Shown here: positions 18,002 through 25,705 of the stretch, in pieces
How the letters are laid out: each line of letters starts with the position of its first letter
Position numbering within the stretch: the first letter of the stretch is position 1
Source: JAGQOZ01 sp041399205
GTDB taxonomy: Bacteria > Planctomycetota > Planctomycetia > Pirellulales > Pirellulaceae
Assembly: GCA_041399205.1 (NCBI GenBank)
Contig: JAWKTK010000039.1
Span: 1 to 38,745, forward strand
Direction: 5' to 3'
DNA length: 38,745 nt
Notes under the pieces: generated by a model
Told to the model about the DNA's origin: nothing
The model's database searches: none
What the model saw: only the letters and a program-made list of their open reading frames with translations
Translations under genes and position numbers: made by a program

Positions 18002-18032
18002 GGCACACGGCCCCAAGCTAGTTCCGTGTGCC
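18002..18032 (+). promoter_or_regulatory. Leader hairpin before the zinc-ribbon gene
   Basis: GGCACACGG (18002-18010) pairs with CCGTGTGCC (18024-18032) around a 13-base loop. It ends 18 bases before the AAGGAG of the gene at 18063. It could be a leader or attenuator; the 17855-18062 gap holds nothing else clear apart from this and the stem-loop before it. Confidence 0.5.
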
Positions 18033-18062
18033 CGAATAAATGAAAGAAAAAGGAGACATATC

Positions 18063-18650
18063 ATGAACAGATTCATGAATGCAACTATCACAGCCCAAGA
18101 CGCCATACAGCGTTTTGCTTGGTCCATCGAACGCAGACTGTCTGCCGACCCATTCGACATGTATCGCGAGCGTCCTTTGCGCAAAACGGTTACCTGTTGG
18201 AAGTGCGGTGGAGGAATGACCGTGCAGGACTTCCAAAATTGGAGTCAAACGCTGGCGTGTCAACGATGTCACAACCTCACGCTGGTCATCGATACGCCGT
18301 CATTTGGACGCGTCATTCCGCTACAACTATTACGCCGCTTCCGATTCGCAGAGACGAAACGGCGTCCCAATTTGAACATCGAGTTCGCCTATGACCTGAT
18401 CGATTCGCTGAGGAACATGGAACATCCAAGTTCGGCAGCGGAAACCGATTTTGGGCTAAGACAGGACGCGCACATTGGTGTCATGTGGCTCGCCATATGG
18501 CGAGGCTGCTCGGCGTATGAATTGAGCCGCGTTGTCGGTGATGGTGGCGCGATTTCTTCGCTAGTGAGCCATTACATCGAGAGCAACGACTTGCCTCCGT
18601 TTTGGACGACTTACGATGCAACAGAAGGCAAAGACCCTCTCAGTATCTGA
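18063..18650 (+). CDS. Zinc-ribbon hypothetical protein
   Basis: 195 residues, no family recognised. Residues ~44-77 hold two Cys pairs, CWKC and CQRC, a classic zinc-ribbon spacing. Downstream is a mostly helical region (e.g. LNIEFAYDLIDSLRNM; AHIGVMWLAIWRGCSAYELS with a possible HTH-like turn). A zinc-ribbon protein on a mobile island would most simply be a DNA- or RNA-binding regulator (inference). A good AAAAGGAG precedes ATG 18063. A strong terminator follows at 18679-18722, so this appears to be a single-gene unit. Confidence 0.7.
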   Translation: MNRFMNATITAQDAIQRFAWSIERRLSADPFDMYRERPLRKTVTCWKCGGGMTVQDFQNWSQTLACQRCHNLTLVIDTPSFGRVIPLQLLRRFRFAETKRRPNLNIEFAYDLIDSLRNMEHPSSAAETDFGLRQDAHIGVMWLAIWRGCSAYELSRVVGDGGAISSLVSHYIESNDLPPFWTTYDATEGKDPLSI

Positions 18651-18678
18651 AGCGACTCGTTTTTTGTTTAGTTTTTCC

Positions 18679-18722
18679 GCTGGCTGCACTGAGATTCGTC
18701 TCGGTGCGGCCAGCACTTTTTT
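18679..18722 (+). terminator. Rho-independent terminator
   Basis: A long stem from GCTGGC (18679-18684) to GCCAGC (18709-18714), with TGCAC/GTGCG and TGAGA/TCTCG inside, loop TTCG, then ACTTTTTT. It ends the zinc-ribbon transcript. Confidence 0.9.
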
Positions 18723-18736
18723 GACCAACCGCACTC

Positions 18737-19816
18737 ATGAGGATTCACCGCCGGATGCCGAACAAGAACACCATCAATGCGGAACAACGTCGCTTTCGCG
18801 CAGATCCTTTGGCTCTGAAACGGCTGCGTGTTGCCGCTGGATTGACCGTCAAAGAATTCACTGAAATCGCCGGACTCGACCGAGCCACCATCGCCAAAAT
18901 GTTGCGTGGCGATCCGGTGTTTCTCAGTTCGCTCACGACGGCCGCCAAAAGTGTCTTCAACATGGACGATGTGACTCCGTTGTTACACATTGACGAGCTT
19001 GCGAATCTTGGTATTCGACTGGAGCCGCCATCCAACCAAGTTTTGGAATGGGAAATTGAAGCCTACCTGAGCGGCTGGAATCACACCTCCAACGGTCTGC
19101 AATACCAACTCGTACAGCTGCGACATCGGTTCTTGCCCGACCGATTGGCTCGAGCCAAGGTATTCGAATTGCGGCACATGTCGCAAATCGAAGTTCAACG
19201 CGTCGATAACCTTCTCCGCCGTCATGTCCAAGCCTGCGACCTAATCGGGCAACACAGAAATCTCTCCACGAATCTTACGGCCGCCTTCGTCGTTGGCAAT
19301 TGGTGGGTCATTGACACTTGGGAAGCGGGCCAGACGTTGGCCGATCGACTGAATGTCGAACCACTTTCTGATTACGAACTCCGCGTGTTGATGATAGGGC
19401 TGGCCGAGGGCATTGCAGCCGCTCATAAAGCTGGCATGGTGCTGCGAGAACTTTCGCCGCAACGAATCATCGTACGGGATTCGGACGGTACACCGGTGAT
19501 CACCGACATGGAGCTCGCGAAGATATCCGGCGGAAGCCCCACCGTTTCCACCGGCCAGTGGCCCACGAATCCCTATCAAGCGTTGGAAGTCGACAGCAAT
19601 TCGCCCGTCGACCACCGCGCCGACATCTACAGCTGGGCTCGTATCTTAGTCCATGCCGCCACAGGTCAGCTGGACGAACCAGGACGCGAAGATGTAGGCA
19701 AGGTTGATGTGCCCGACGTCGTTCGTGACATCGTCCAGCAATCTTTGCGAATTCAACGCACCCAGCGACCTGACGATATGAAGACGATTCTGCGCGTGCT
19801 TCGTCGTTGGTTCTAG
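18737..19816 (+). CDS. HTH-pseudokinase, putative regulator (paralog 2)
   Basis: 359 residues (353 if ATG 18755 is used; neither has a clear SD). An HTH lies near 28-58 (GLTVKEFTEIAGLDRATIAK). The kinase-like domain has VLRELSPQRIIV (Glu238 at the catalytic Asp position) and TDMELAK (DME for DFG, 257-259). NPYQALEV and ADIYSWARILVHAATGQLDE fill the APE and helix-F positions. It aligns along its length with the 9048 product, sharing W-E, SNGL/TSNGL, RHR, RAKV, RH, the RELSP motif and the D-x-E-L-x-K motif. The substitutions are shared, so they are ancestral and probably functional. It stands as its own unit, possibly controlling the island while paralog 1 serves the kinase operon (inference). 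Confidence 0.8.
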   Translation: MRIHRRMPNKNTINAEQRRFRADPLALKRLRVAAGLTVKEFTEIAGLDRATIAKMLRGDPVFLSSLTTAAKSVFNMDDVTPLLHIDELANLGIRLEPPSNQVLEWEIEAYLSGWNHTSNGLQYQLVQLRHRFLPDRLARAKVFELRHMSQIEVQRVDNLLRRHVQACDLIGQHRNLSTNLTAAFVVGNWWVIDTWEAGQTLADRLNVEPLSDYELRVLMIGLAEGIAAAHKAGMVLRELSPQRIIVRDSDGTPVITDMELAKISGGSPTVSTGQWPTNPYQALEVDSNSPVDHRADIYSWARILVHAATGQLDEPGREDVGKVDVPDVVRDIVQQSLRIQRTQRPDDMKTILRVLRRWF

Positions 19817-19938
19817 GACGCCATTCTGGAACGAGACTCCCGTCAGATTCGCCTTGGGAGGCATTCCTCAGCCGGCAGAATACGTTCAGATTCGTGTTCT
19901 ATTTTTCGCAAGTACTTTTCTGAATGGAGGACAGATTC

Positions 19939-20196
19939 ATGACCGGCAAATTGACCGAGGCCCAGCGATCCCTGGTTCGTGCCCGACAAGCCGCCCAAGA
20001 ACGACTCGAACAAATCGACAACGAACGACGCGAAATTCGCGCATCTATCAAGTCGTTGAACGCCGCTCTCAAGGCCTTGACCAAACCCAAACGCCAACGT
20101 CGTCAAACTTCGGCGAACGAATTGCCACCAGACGCTGTGAATTCAACCGAGACGACGCGTGAAACAGATGAAACGGCTTCGAATTCGCCAGAATAG
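19939..20196 (+). CDS. Short coiled-coil protein
   Basis: 85 residues. Residues ~4-50 are Ala/Glu/Arg/Gln-rich (ARQAAQERLEQIDNERREIR ASIKSLNAALKAL), a two-heptad-per-turn coiled coil. The tail is Thr/Glu/Ser-rich and probably disordered. Not recognised. GGAGG at 19926-19930 supports the ATG at 19939; a frame 15 bases longer is less likely. It lies between the second HTH-pseudokinase and the small paralog cluster. Function unknown; a dimerising or adaptor role is possible. Confidence 0.6.
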   Translation: MTGKLTEAQRSLVRARQAAQERLEQIDNERREIRASIKSLNAALKALTKPKRQRRQTSANELPPDAVNSTETTRETDETASNSPE

Positions 20197-20211
20197 CGTC
20201 TGATGCACTGC

Positions 20212-20232
20212 GTTCTGGCACCACACCAGAAC
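20212..20232 (+). terminator. Stem-loop, possible terminator
   Basis: GTTCTGG (20212-20218), loop CACCACA, CCAGAAC (20226-20232). A six-T run appears only about 15 bases later (20248-20253), so this is a weak candidate for ending the 19939 transcript. Confidence 0.45.
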
Positions 20233-20282
20233 CTCATCAAAATCGACTTTTTTCATCGCCGTTTTAGGCGACTATGGGATCA

Positions 20283-20308
20283 GCGGCCAACGAATGCTTC
20301 TTGGCCGC
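20283..20308 (+). promoter_or_regulatory. Leader hairpin before the 20346 gene
   Basis: GCGGCCAA (20283-20290) pairs perfectly with TTGGCCGC (20301-20308) around a 10-base loop, about 38 bases before the start of the small paralog gene. It could be an operator or a leader hairpin. Confidence 0.5.
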
Positions 20309-20345
20309 CATCACGACCTGCCAACGCTTTGATGAGAATAAAGAG

Positions 20346-20588
20346 ATGTCGAACTCGCTCAGCCCGGTTCATGAAATCCAGATCGGTCGCATTCGTGCCA
20401 CGATTTGGCGGAATCAGAACGACGGCCGAGCGTGGTTCAGCGTGCAAGTCGTTCGCCTCTATCGAGAAGGCGATACATGGAAGACGACTTCGTCGTTTAG
20501 TCGCGACGACTTGCCGGTGGTAGCGAAGGTTGCTGATATGGCCTACTCCTGGATCTGGTCGTCAGATCAGGGAGGCCATCATGCGTAA
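20346..20588 (+). CDS. Small WRN/RDDLP-motif protein (paralog 2 of 3)
   Basis: 80 residues. Same motif series as the 17280 product: IGRIRATIWRN, WFSVQVVRLYREGDTWKTT, FSRDDLPVVAK, DMAYSWIWSS. ATG 20346 follows AAAGAG; the upstream frame from 20274 crosses a leader hairpin and is unlikely. It overlaps the next gene by 8 bases, suggesting co-translation of a paralog with an unrelated partner (20581). The third paralog sits directly after that partner. Confidence 0.78.
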   Translation: MSNSLSPVHEIQIGRIRATIWRNQNDGRAWFSVQVVRLYREGDTWKTTSSFSRDDLPVVAKVADMAYSWIWSSDQGGHHA

Positions 20589-20916
20589 GCACCGCGGTAC
20601 TCCAAATCCGCTTTGTGCAGTGATGGGGGCTGACGAACTGGTTTCGCACCTGTTTCGAATGGCACCGGATGCAGATTCGATTGTTTACGCATTTGACATC
20701 CTTCGCGTCGACTTGGACGGCACGGAAGCCGTCCCTTCTTTTCGCCCCGAAGATTTGCGGTCACTGGTCAAGCTTTGCCAGGTGATGGCGTTCGCCATCT
20801 TGGACGACGGATGGGTCAGTGATGATTGCCGCACAGAGCTGACGCAGTTGTGGCATGAGCTCGATGCAGTTACCAGTAAGTGGAATCGAGGACCGAATGG
20901 CTCAAGTCACTCATGA
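20581..20916 (+). CDS. Hypothetical protein between two small paralogs
   Basis: 111 residues, not recognised. Acidic, probably helical in the second half (FRPEDLRSLVKLCQVMAFAI LDDGW). The start at 20581 overlaps the previous stop by 8 bases, and its own stop lies 20 bases inside the following paralog gene. An upstream ATG at 20530 would need a long overlap in another frame. The tight packing with two RDDLP-motif proteins suggests a common complex or regulation (inference). Confidence 0.6.
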   Translation: MRKHRGTPNPLCAVMGADELVSHLFRMAPDADSIVYAFDILRVDLDGTEAVPSFRPEDLRSLVKLCQVMAFAILDDGWVSDDCRTELTQLWHELDAVTSKWNRGPNGSSHS

Positions 20917-21115
20917 AATTCGTCGCGGACTAATTGTGGCCAAAATCCATCGACGCAATACGAAGCATGGAGTTCGATATTCGCTGACCACCGTTCGCCT
21001 CTATCGAAACGGCGATCAGTGGAAGGAGTCGACTCGGTTCGGTCGTGACGATATTCCGCTCGTGCGCCTGGTCTTAGACGAAGCGTACACTTGGATTCTT
21101 CAGCAAGCGAGGTGA
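20897..21115 (+). CDS. Small WRN/RDDLP-motif protein (paralog 3 of 3)
   Basis: 72 residues and the most diverged copy: RRGLIVAKIHRRNTKHGVRY, TTVRLYRNGDQWKESTRFGR DDIP, DEAYTWIL. The core RLYRxGDxWKxxxxFxRDD[LI]P and the final helix agree with the other two. A GAGG lies at 20888-20891. It overlaps the 20581 gene by 20 bases and is followed 5 bases later by the methyltransferase gene. Confidence 0.75.
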   Translation: MAQVTHEIRRGLIVAKIHRRNTKHGVRYSLTTVRLYRNGDQWKESTRFGRDDIPLVRLVLDEAYTWILQQAR

Positions 21116-21120
21116 CCCGT

Positions 21121-21726
21121 ATGTCCGACTTGTCGTCTTTGTCGAACCACACCATCAGTGGACAGCAGGCGATTCGACCGAACATTGCGACAGACCTACA
21201 GCAGCTTGTGACCCAGGGCCTTCAGTTTGCCACCATCTTGGCCGACCCGCCGTGGCGGTACGAAAACACCGCTTCTCGTGGCGCCGCCGAAAACCACTAT
21301 GTCACCATGTCTGTCGAACAAATCTGTGACGAACCTGTAACCCAACTCGCGGCTGACAACGCCCACCTTCATCTTTGGACAACCAACGCGTTTCTGGAAT
21401 CGGCCTTCCGGGTGATGCGAGCGTGGGGATTCGAATACAAATCATGCCTTGTTTGGGTCAAACCGAACATGGGCATGGGAAACTACTGGCGAGTCTCGCA
21501 CGAATACTTGCTTCTGGGCACACGCGGCAAACTTCCCTTCGGCCGCAAGGACGCACCGAGCTGGCTGCTTGCCCCTCGCACCATTCACAGCCGCAAGCCG
21601 TTCTGTTTTCGCGCATTGATTGAACAAGTTAGCCCAGGTCCCTACCTGGAACTCTACGGACGAGAAGAACAACCAAACACCGGCTGGACGATCTACGGAA
21701 ACCAAGTGGAACGAAGGCTGTTTTAA
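21121..21726 (+). CDS. MT-A70-family adenine N6-methyltransferase
   Basis: 201 residues. The catalytic DPPW is at 42-45 (TILADPPWRY), followed by HYVTMSVEQI and HLHLWTTNAFLESAF. Further on, KPNMGMGNYWRVSHEYLLLG and PGPYLELYGREEQPNTGW complete the MT-A70 pattern (SAM-dependent methylation of adenine N6 in DNA or RNA). No restriction endonuclease lies next to it, so it is an orphan, as often seen on phages and integrative elements, where it can protect incoming DNA or set timing of replication/excision. GAGGTGA upstream fixes ATG 21121. Its stop overlaps the excisionase-like gene by one base (TAATG). Confidence 0.9.
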   Translation: MSDLSSLSNHTISGQQAIRPNIATDLQQLVTQGLQFATILADPPWRYENTASRGAAENHYVTMSVEQICDEPVTQLAADNAHLHLWTTNAFLESAFRVMRAWGFEYKSCLVWVKPNMGMGNYWRVSHEYLLLGTRGKLPFGRKDAPSWLLAPRTIHSRKPFCFRALIEQVSPGPYLELYGREEQPNTGWTIYGNQVERRLF

Positions 21727-21950
21727 TGATGCAAACTCGCTCTGAAATGACGGACTCGCTTTGGAACGTGTCGGACGTTGCCACGTATCTGAACGTGTCG
21801 TCTAGTCTTGTGTATCAGCTTGTGGAGTCCGGCAAGTTACCAGTCTTTCGTATTGGAAACGGGCGCGGTGCGATTCGTTTCAGACGCGAAGACATCGACG
21901 CCTATCTCGAACGCTGGCTACCGAGCTATTGGCAATTCGCCGTGAATTGA
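21726..21950 (+). CDS. Excisionase-like MerR/AlpA-type HTH protein
   Basis: 74 residues. WNVSDVATYLNVSSSLVYQL followed by VESGKLPVFRI ... IRFRREDIDAYLERW is the hallmark of the small winged-HTH family used as excisionases (Xis/AlpA-type) and recombination directionality factors. It sits next to the integrase, the usual place. The TAATG junction couples it to the methyltransferase. It would bend DNA at the attachment site and favour excision, and may also regulate neighbouring promoters. Confidence 0.88.
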   Translation: MMQTRSEMTDSLWNVSDVATYLNVSSSLVYQLVESGKLPVFRIGNGRGAIRFRREDIDAYLERWLPSYWQFAVN

Positions 21951-22175
21951 GTGAAATTCGCCGTCTCATTGTGGATAAGAGTCCGCGGGATTACTATTCC
22001 GTAAAAGAGGCAGCCAGTTTGCTAGATCGAGCGCCCGTTTACAGTGCGCCAGTGGTGCAACAATGGTCGAATCTACGCTAGTAAGCGGCTCCTGCGACGT
22101 GGCGGCAAGCTTGAGTGGGTGATTTCAGCCAGCGAAATTGCTCGTATTCGCTCGGAGGGCTTGCTTGACGGATAG
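21947..22175 (+). pseudogene. Second HTH excisionase-like gene, one-base frameshift
   Basis: Not seen as one reading frame. From TTG 21947 (or GTG 21971) the frame gives SEIRRLIVDKSPRDYYSVKE AASLLDRAP. Removing the G at 22037 continues as FTVRQWCNNGRIYASKRLLR RGG ... WVISASEIARIRSEGLLDG and stops at 22173-22175. YYSVKEAASLLxxxxxTVRQWCxxGRI is a textbook HTH of the excisionase/MerR group. Without the correction it stops at 22078-22080 in the HTH. It slightly overlaps the previous HTH gene and precedes the integrase (convergent). Confidence 0.75.
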
Positions 22176-22189
22176 TCACCCCCACCAGG

Positions 22190-23444
22190 CTAATCGAATA
22201 CTTGACGCAACTCTTGTTGCATTTGCGATGGCACTAGATGGCGATATCGCTCCTGCATTTCCGCCGTCACGTGTCCAACCCACGACATGATCGTTCGTTC
22301 GTCGATCCCCTTCGCAGCACAATTGCTAATGAAGCTGTGACGTAGGCAGTGCCACCCTGGCAACTCAGACCAAGGTGAATTTGCCAGCGTACGTTTGAAG
22401 TAATTATGAGCTTCGTCACGTGTTATTCCATCGCCTATTGCACGCGTCTTATTCGCATTGCGAAGATGCTCGTCAGCTTGAAACGTGAACGGACCGCCTG
22501 GGTGGATGGCAAACCAGAGTTGACATCGCTTCGTGCAGGCGAGAGGACATTGGAACGGTTCGAATGCTCTGCCGCCCTCGTACTCGCTTCTTTTCACGAA
22601 TCGATACTTGCTGGGCTTCGAACATGACATCGTCGCAACAGGATCGAATGAGTTCGCTACGCCGAGCCCCGGTATGGGCCGCCATGACAAACATGGGATA
22701 GACAAACGGGTATTCTGCTGTCGCGGCAACGTGATTGAGCAGATTATCGATTTCATCAACCGTTAGGAATACTCTTTGCCAAACCACTTTGCGTTCCTGA
22801 ACTGTATACGATTTGCCATCTAGGATTTTTCGTATTTGCTCGACGGTTTGAAATGGTAATTTCGCGACGGCCTTCGGTAGCCGCAGTCGTCGACCGGGAA
22901 ATGGGGAATCAACAAATCCTTCATCTTCGGCGTACGTCCAAACGACACTCAAGACCCGCAGATCGCTTTTGATTGTAGACGGGTGTATTGGTCGCCCGTG
23001 TTTTCCCGTTTCCAAAGCGCGTCGATTTACGAACTCCTGTAATTTGCTTTTATGCAGTGAACGTAGAGGTGTGTTCTTGCCCAGCAGACGTCGCAGGACG
23101 TTCATTCGGAATTTGGTGATACTTAACGTACTGGGTTCATACGAGTTTCGAGGAAGACTTTTCAGGTAACCGTCAAACGCTTGGTCCAGCGCGATCAGCT
23201 TTTGCGGTTCGGTACGAGCCGGCGTTTTTCCACCAGAAAGCAGGAATCCGGCCACATCATCACACGGCGTCGGCAGCAGGATGCGGCCATTTTCGACAAA
23301 CCGAATTGTCTCTTCTAGTCGAGCCTTACATGCAAGGGCTTCCGTTTCGGAGTTTGTCTTTAAAGATCGTGAAAACTTGCGTCCCTGGAAGCGAAATTGG
23401 ATGAGGAAGTTGCTGCCCTTGTTCTTGCGTTGTAACCAGGCCAT
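22190..23444 (-). pseudogene. Tyrosine site-specific integrase, one-base frameshift
   Basis: The N-terminal arm/core-binding part (MAWLQRKNKGSNFLIQFRFQ ...) and the first catalytic Arg (HTGARRSELI) are in the frame from 23444. The HxxR box (HCLRHSF), the GH of WVGHVT and the nucleophile Tyr of MQERYRHL are in another frame that ends at 22190. Joining at about 22520 (one base extra, ATGTCA then CTCTGG) gives a normal ~417-residue enzyme, so the catalytic residues are split by a single indel. It lies convergent to the HTH genes and downstream of tRNA-Leu, the expected target. If the shift is real, the island cannot excise by itself. Confidence 0.88.
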
Positions 23445-23535
23445 CGAAGGGGTTCCTTGCGTCTAATTGGAATTTTTATTTTCCCGACGCTTTCCCTGAA
23501 GCCCAGCCTCACCAATGCAACACCAACGAAGACCT

Positions 23536-23562
23536 GCCCACCTTTTTGCCCACCTCAGGTGC
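23536..23562. repeat. Short direct repeats, possible integrase-binding site
   Basis: TGCCCACC occurs at 23536-23543 and again at 23548-23555, and TTTGCCCACC is nearly mirrored by GGTGCAAA just after. They sit between the integrase start and the tRNA terminator, where arm-type or core attachment sequences are expected. No matching copy was seen elsewhere. Confidence 0.4.
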
Positions 23563-23570
23563 AAACCCAC

Positions 23571-23607
23571 AAAAAAAGGACTCGCGACAAAACGTCGCAA
23601 GTCCTTT
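23571..23607 (-). terminator. Terminator of the tRNA-Leu transcript
   Basis: On the minus strand AAGGACTTGCGAC pairs with GTCGCGAGTCCTT around GTTTT (one T-G pair), then a T-run (A 23571-23577 on the given strand). It lies 13 bases after the tRNA 3' end. Confidence 0.9.
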
Positions 23608-23619
23608 AGTATCAATGAC

Positions 23620-23703
<84 letters not shown>

Positions 23704-23773
23704 TGATTCGAAACAATAGATTACGGACAACGTGCTGTTGGGTCAATGCCCCCGAAATCATTGAATTACCGGT

Positions 23774-25510
23774 TTATTTTGACAGATCGAAAACGGCCCA
23801 ATCGGTTCGCTGCGTTTGATCGGTTACTTGACTGGCTCGAATGACCCGTTCCTGCAAAACGGAGATGTCAAAATCACACCCGGCGTCTCGATTCTGGCAT
23901 AGTTTTTCCAACTGTTGTCGTGCGTTTTCTAGGTCGCCTGATTCAAAACTGCGGAGAGCTTGTTCGTAGCAATCGAGGCGATCCAACACTCGTTGACTGA
24001 CGCAGTCTGGGCGGAGTTCGCAGAGATGGTACAGGCTATAGGTACGTTGAAAACCAGGAAGTCGCGCGTTGCAGATGCGACGCGTGACGGCCGACGCAGG
24101 GAGGCGTTTCAATGTCTCTTCCGAAATTATCACCGACGTGCGAAGTTGCTTGCACGCACCTTCGACACGACTGGCTAGGTTCACCGTGGCACCTCGAGGA
24201 CCATACTTCATGCGGCGATGACTTCCGGCGTTACCCACTTCCGCAATTCCTGAATGAATCCCAACACCGACTTGCAGGTGTGTGCCGAGCGTTTGAAACC
24301 ATGCTTGATTGATTTGCTGCATTGCTTGGACCATGCGTAGGCCTGCTCGACAAGCTCGTTCTGCATGATTCGTTTGTGAAGTTGGCGCGTTCCACATGGC
24401 GGCCAATCCGTCACCGTAGTAGTCTATGACTGCTCCATCTTGTTCGTCGACAATTTCGGTGAAGACATCCATCACATGGGTCAAGAAATCGTAAGACGTA
24501 GACGTGGGCAAGCGGTCCGTTAAAGCGGTGAAGTCTCGGAGGTCGGCAAACAGAACGCTCACTTCGCGGCGTTGGCCTCCCAAAAACGCCGGGTCTCGCT
24601 CTAGTTCTCGAGCGACATTGGGCGAAAAGAACTGTTCCAATAGAATGCGAGTTCGCACTTGGTCGGCTTCGTTTTGGAGTCGAACGAACCCAGCGCTAAC
24701 GGCATCGGCGACCAGCTGGACCCAATGCGCCTCTAACGCTCGTATGCCCACTCGGTTATTCCCCGAACGCAACGTGCGCGAACCAACCATGGCGCCGACA
24801 ATTCGCGCGTCTCGGTCAAAAATCGGCGAACAAACATAACTGGTAGGCGGTACAAGCGTGGCTCCTGGCGTCATCATTTCTGCCGAATGATAGACGGTCT
24901 GACGCGATGCTAACATCTGATCCAGCAATGCAAAGCAGATACTGGTCCCGTACGGTGGCTTGGCGACAAAACTGGTATCAATTTCCCATTGGTTATTGCG
25001 AAGCATCAATACTTGCCCGCCGTCTAGTCCACCAGGTTGTACCACAAACGTGGCTGCTTCCAAGTAAAACAGGTGCGAGCAAGCGGCTTTGCGCTGCAGA
25101 TCTCCTAATGCCTCAAACCAGCTTTGTAACGTTTGGACACCGGGAGGCTTACCCAGCGAACACAACGACGAACGGCCTCGACTGGAAGAACTGGCGAGTG
25201 ACGCGACGACGGTCTTGGCGGCCGGATCGTCTGCATCGTTCTGGAGCAGCACGTGGACGTCGTCGATTTGGCAGGTGATGGGTAGAGATAGCGTGGTGGA
25301 AGTTTGGGGGCGTAAGGGTTGTTCGCCAAACTCGCATATTCGTTCACTGAGGTTTTGAATCCAAACGGACTGTTCGTCCAGTTGCCGCAGTTGCAACAAG
25401 ATCGGGGGCGAATCTTTGTCTTGGAATTCCGCCAGTGAGACCACGGTCGGTTCGCTGTCAATGGAAGTGAAAGCATGATGTCGGGGCGAATAGAGAAAAG
25501 CAGTAAGCAT
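23774..25510 (-). CDS. Class III adenylate/guanylate cyclase with GAF and FHA-like N-domain
   Basis: 578 residues. The C-terminal cyclase domain is complete: VSVLFADLRDFTALTD with the first metal Asp, DYYGDGLAAMWNAP with the second, YGPRGATVNLASRVEG with the conserved Asn and Arg. A GAF-like domain precedes it (SYVCSPIFDRDARIVGAMVG), and the N-terminal ~90 residues look FHA-like (weak). ATG 25510 is chosen; TTG 25531 is also possible. It makes cAMP or cGMP. Which one is not decided here. It is divergent from the redox genes at 25706, one of which encodes cyclic-nucleotide-binding domains, so a signalling link is likely. The 25511-25705 gap should hold both promoters. Confidence 0.9.
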   Translation of the reverse strand: MLTAFLYSPRHHAFTSIDSEPTVVSLAEFQDKDSPPILLQLRQLDEQSVWIQNLSERICEFGEQPLRPQTSTTLSLPITCQIDDVHVLLQNDADDPAAKTVVASLASSSSRGRSSLCSLGKPPGVQTLQSWFEALGDLQRKAACSHLFYLEAATFVVQPGGLDGGQVLMLRNNQWEIDTSFVAKPPYGTSICFALLDQMLASRQTVYHSAEMMTPGATLVPPTSYVCSPIFDRDARIVGAMVGSRTLRSGNNRVGIRALEAHWVQLVADAVSAGFVRLQNEADQVRTRILLEQFFSPNVARELERDPAFLGGQRREVSVLFADLRDFTALTDRLPTSTSYDFLTHVMDVFTEIVDEQDGAVIDYYGDGLAAMWNAPTSQTNHAERACRAGLRMVQAMQQINQAWFQTLGTHLQVGVGIHSGIAEVGNAGSHRRMKYGPRGATVNLASRVEGACKQLRTSVIISEETLKRLPASAVTRRICNARLPGFQRTYSLYHLCELRPDCVSQRVLDRLDCYEQALRSFESGDLENARQQLEKLCQNRDAGCDFDISVLQERVIRASQVTDQTQRTDWAVFDLSK

Positions 25511-25705
25511 GGCTGTAAAATGAGATTGCAAAACGGTGAATGTTTTTCAGTAGCAAGCGAACAAGCGCGAACCAGATTGGTTTGCTTTGCCGATACTAGA
25601 AATCGTACGTTGCAAGTAGGCAGGCCGCGGCCAACAAGGTAGGCGGATTATGCCGTTGATTGCGGTGATAAAGATCATTCCGTTGGCACAGAGGACACAA
25701 TTGGC

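Larger units (their letters stand above)
4754..23560. mobile_element. Integrated genetic island next to tRNA-Leu(CAA), left end undetermined
   Basis: A tyrosine integrase sits at the right end, just downstream of the 3' end of a tRNA-Leu gene, with excisionase-like HTH genes beside it. Inside are a VirD4/TraD-type coupling ATPase, four replication-relaxation-like winged-helix genes, an orphan MT-A70 methyltransferase and many short accessory genes, nearly all on the plus strand. This is the usual makeup of an integrative mobilisable element. I saw no VirB4-type ATPase, no pilus genes and no classical relaxase with an HUH histidine triad. A repeat of the tRNA 3' end marking the left junction was not found by eye, so 4754 is only the start of the co-directional block. 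The element could begin elsewhere or outside the window. Confidence 0.6.

Noticed and set aside
21121..21726. Restriction-modification system around the methyltransferase
   Set aside because: No endonuclease or specificity gene is adjacent; both neighbours are identified as a small RDDLP-motif protein and an HTH protein.
1..23570. A copy of the tRNA-Leu 3' end marking the left attachment site
   Set aside because: Scanning for the 3' end sequence (GAGTCCCTCCTCTGG and its complement) to the left gave no convincing match; the left border may be outside the window or the repeat too short to see by eye.
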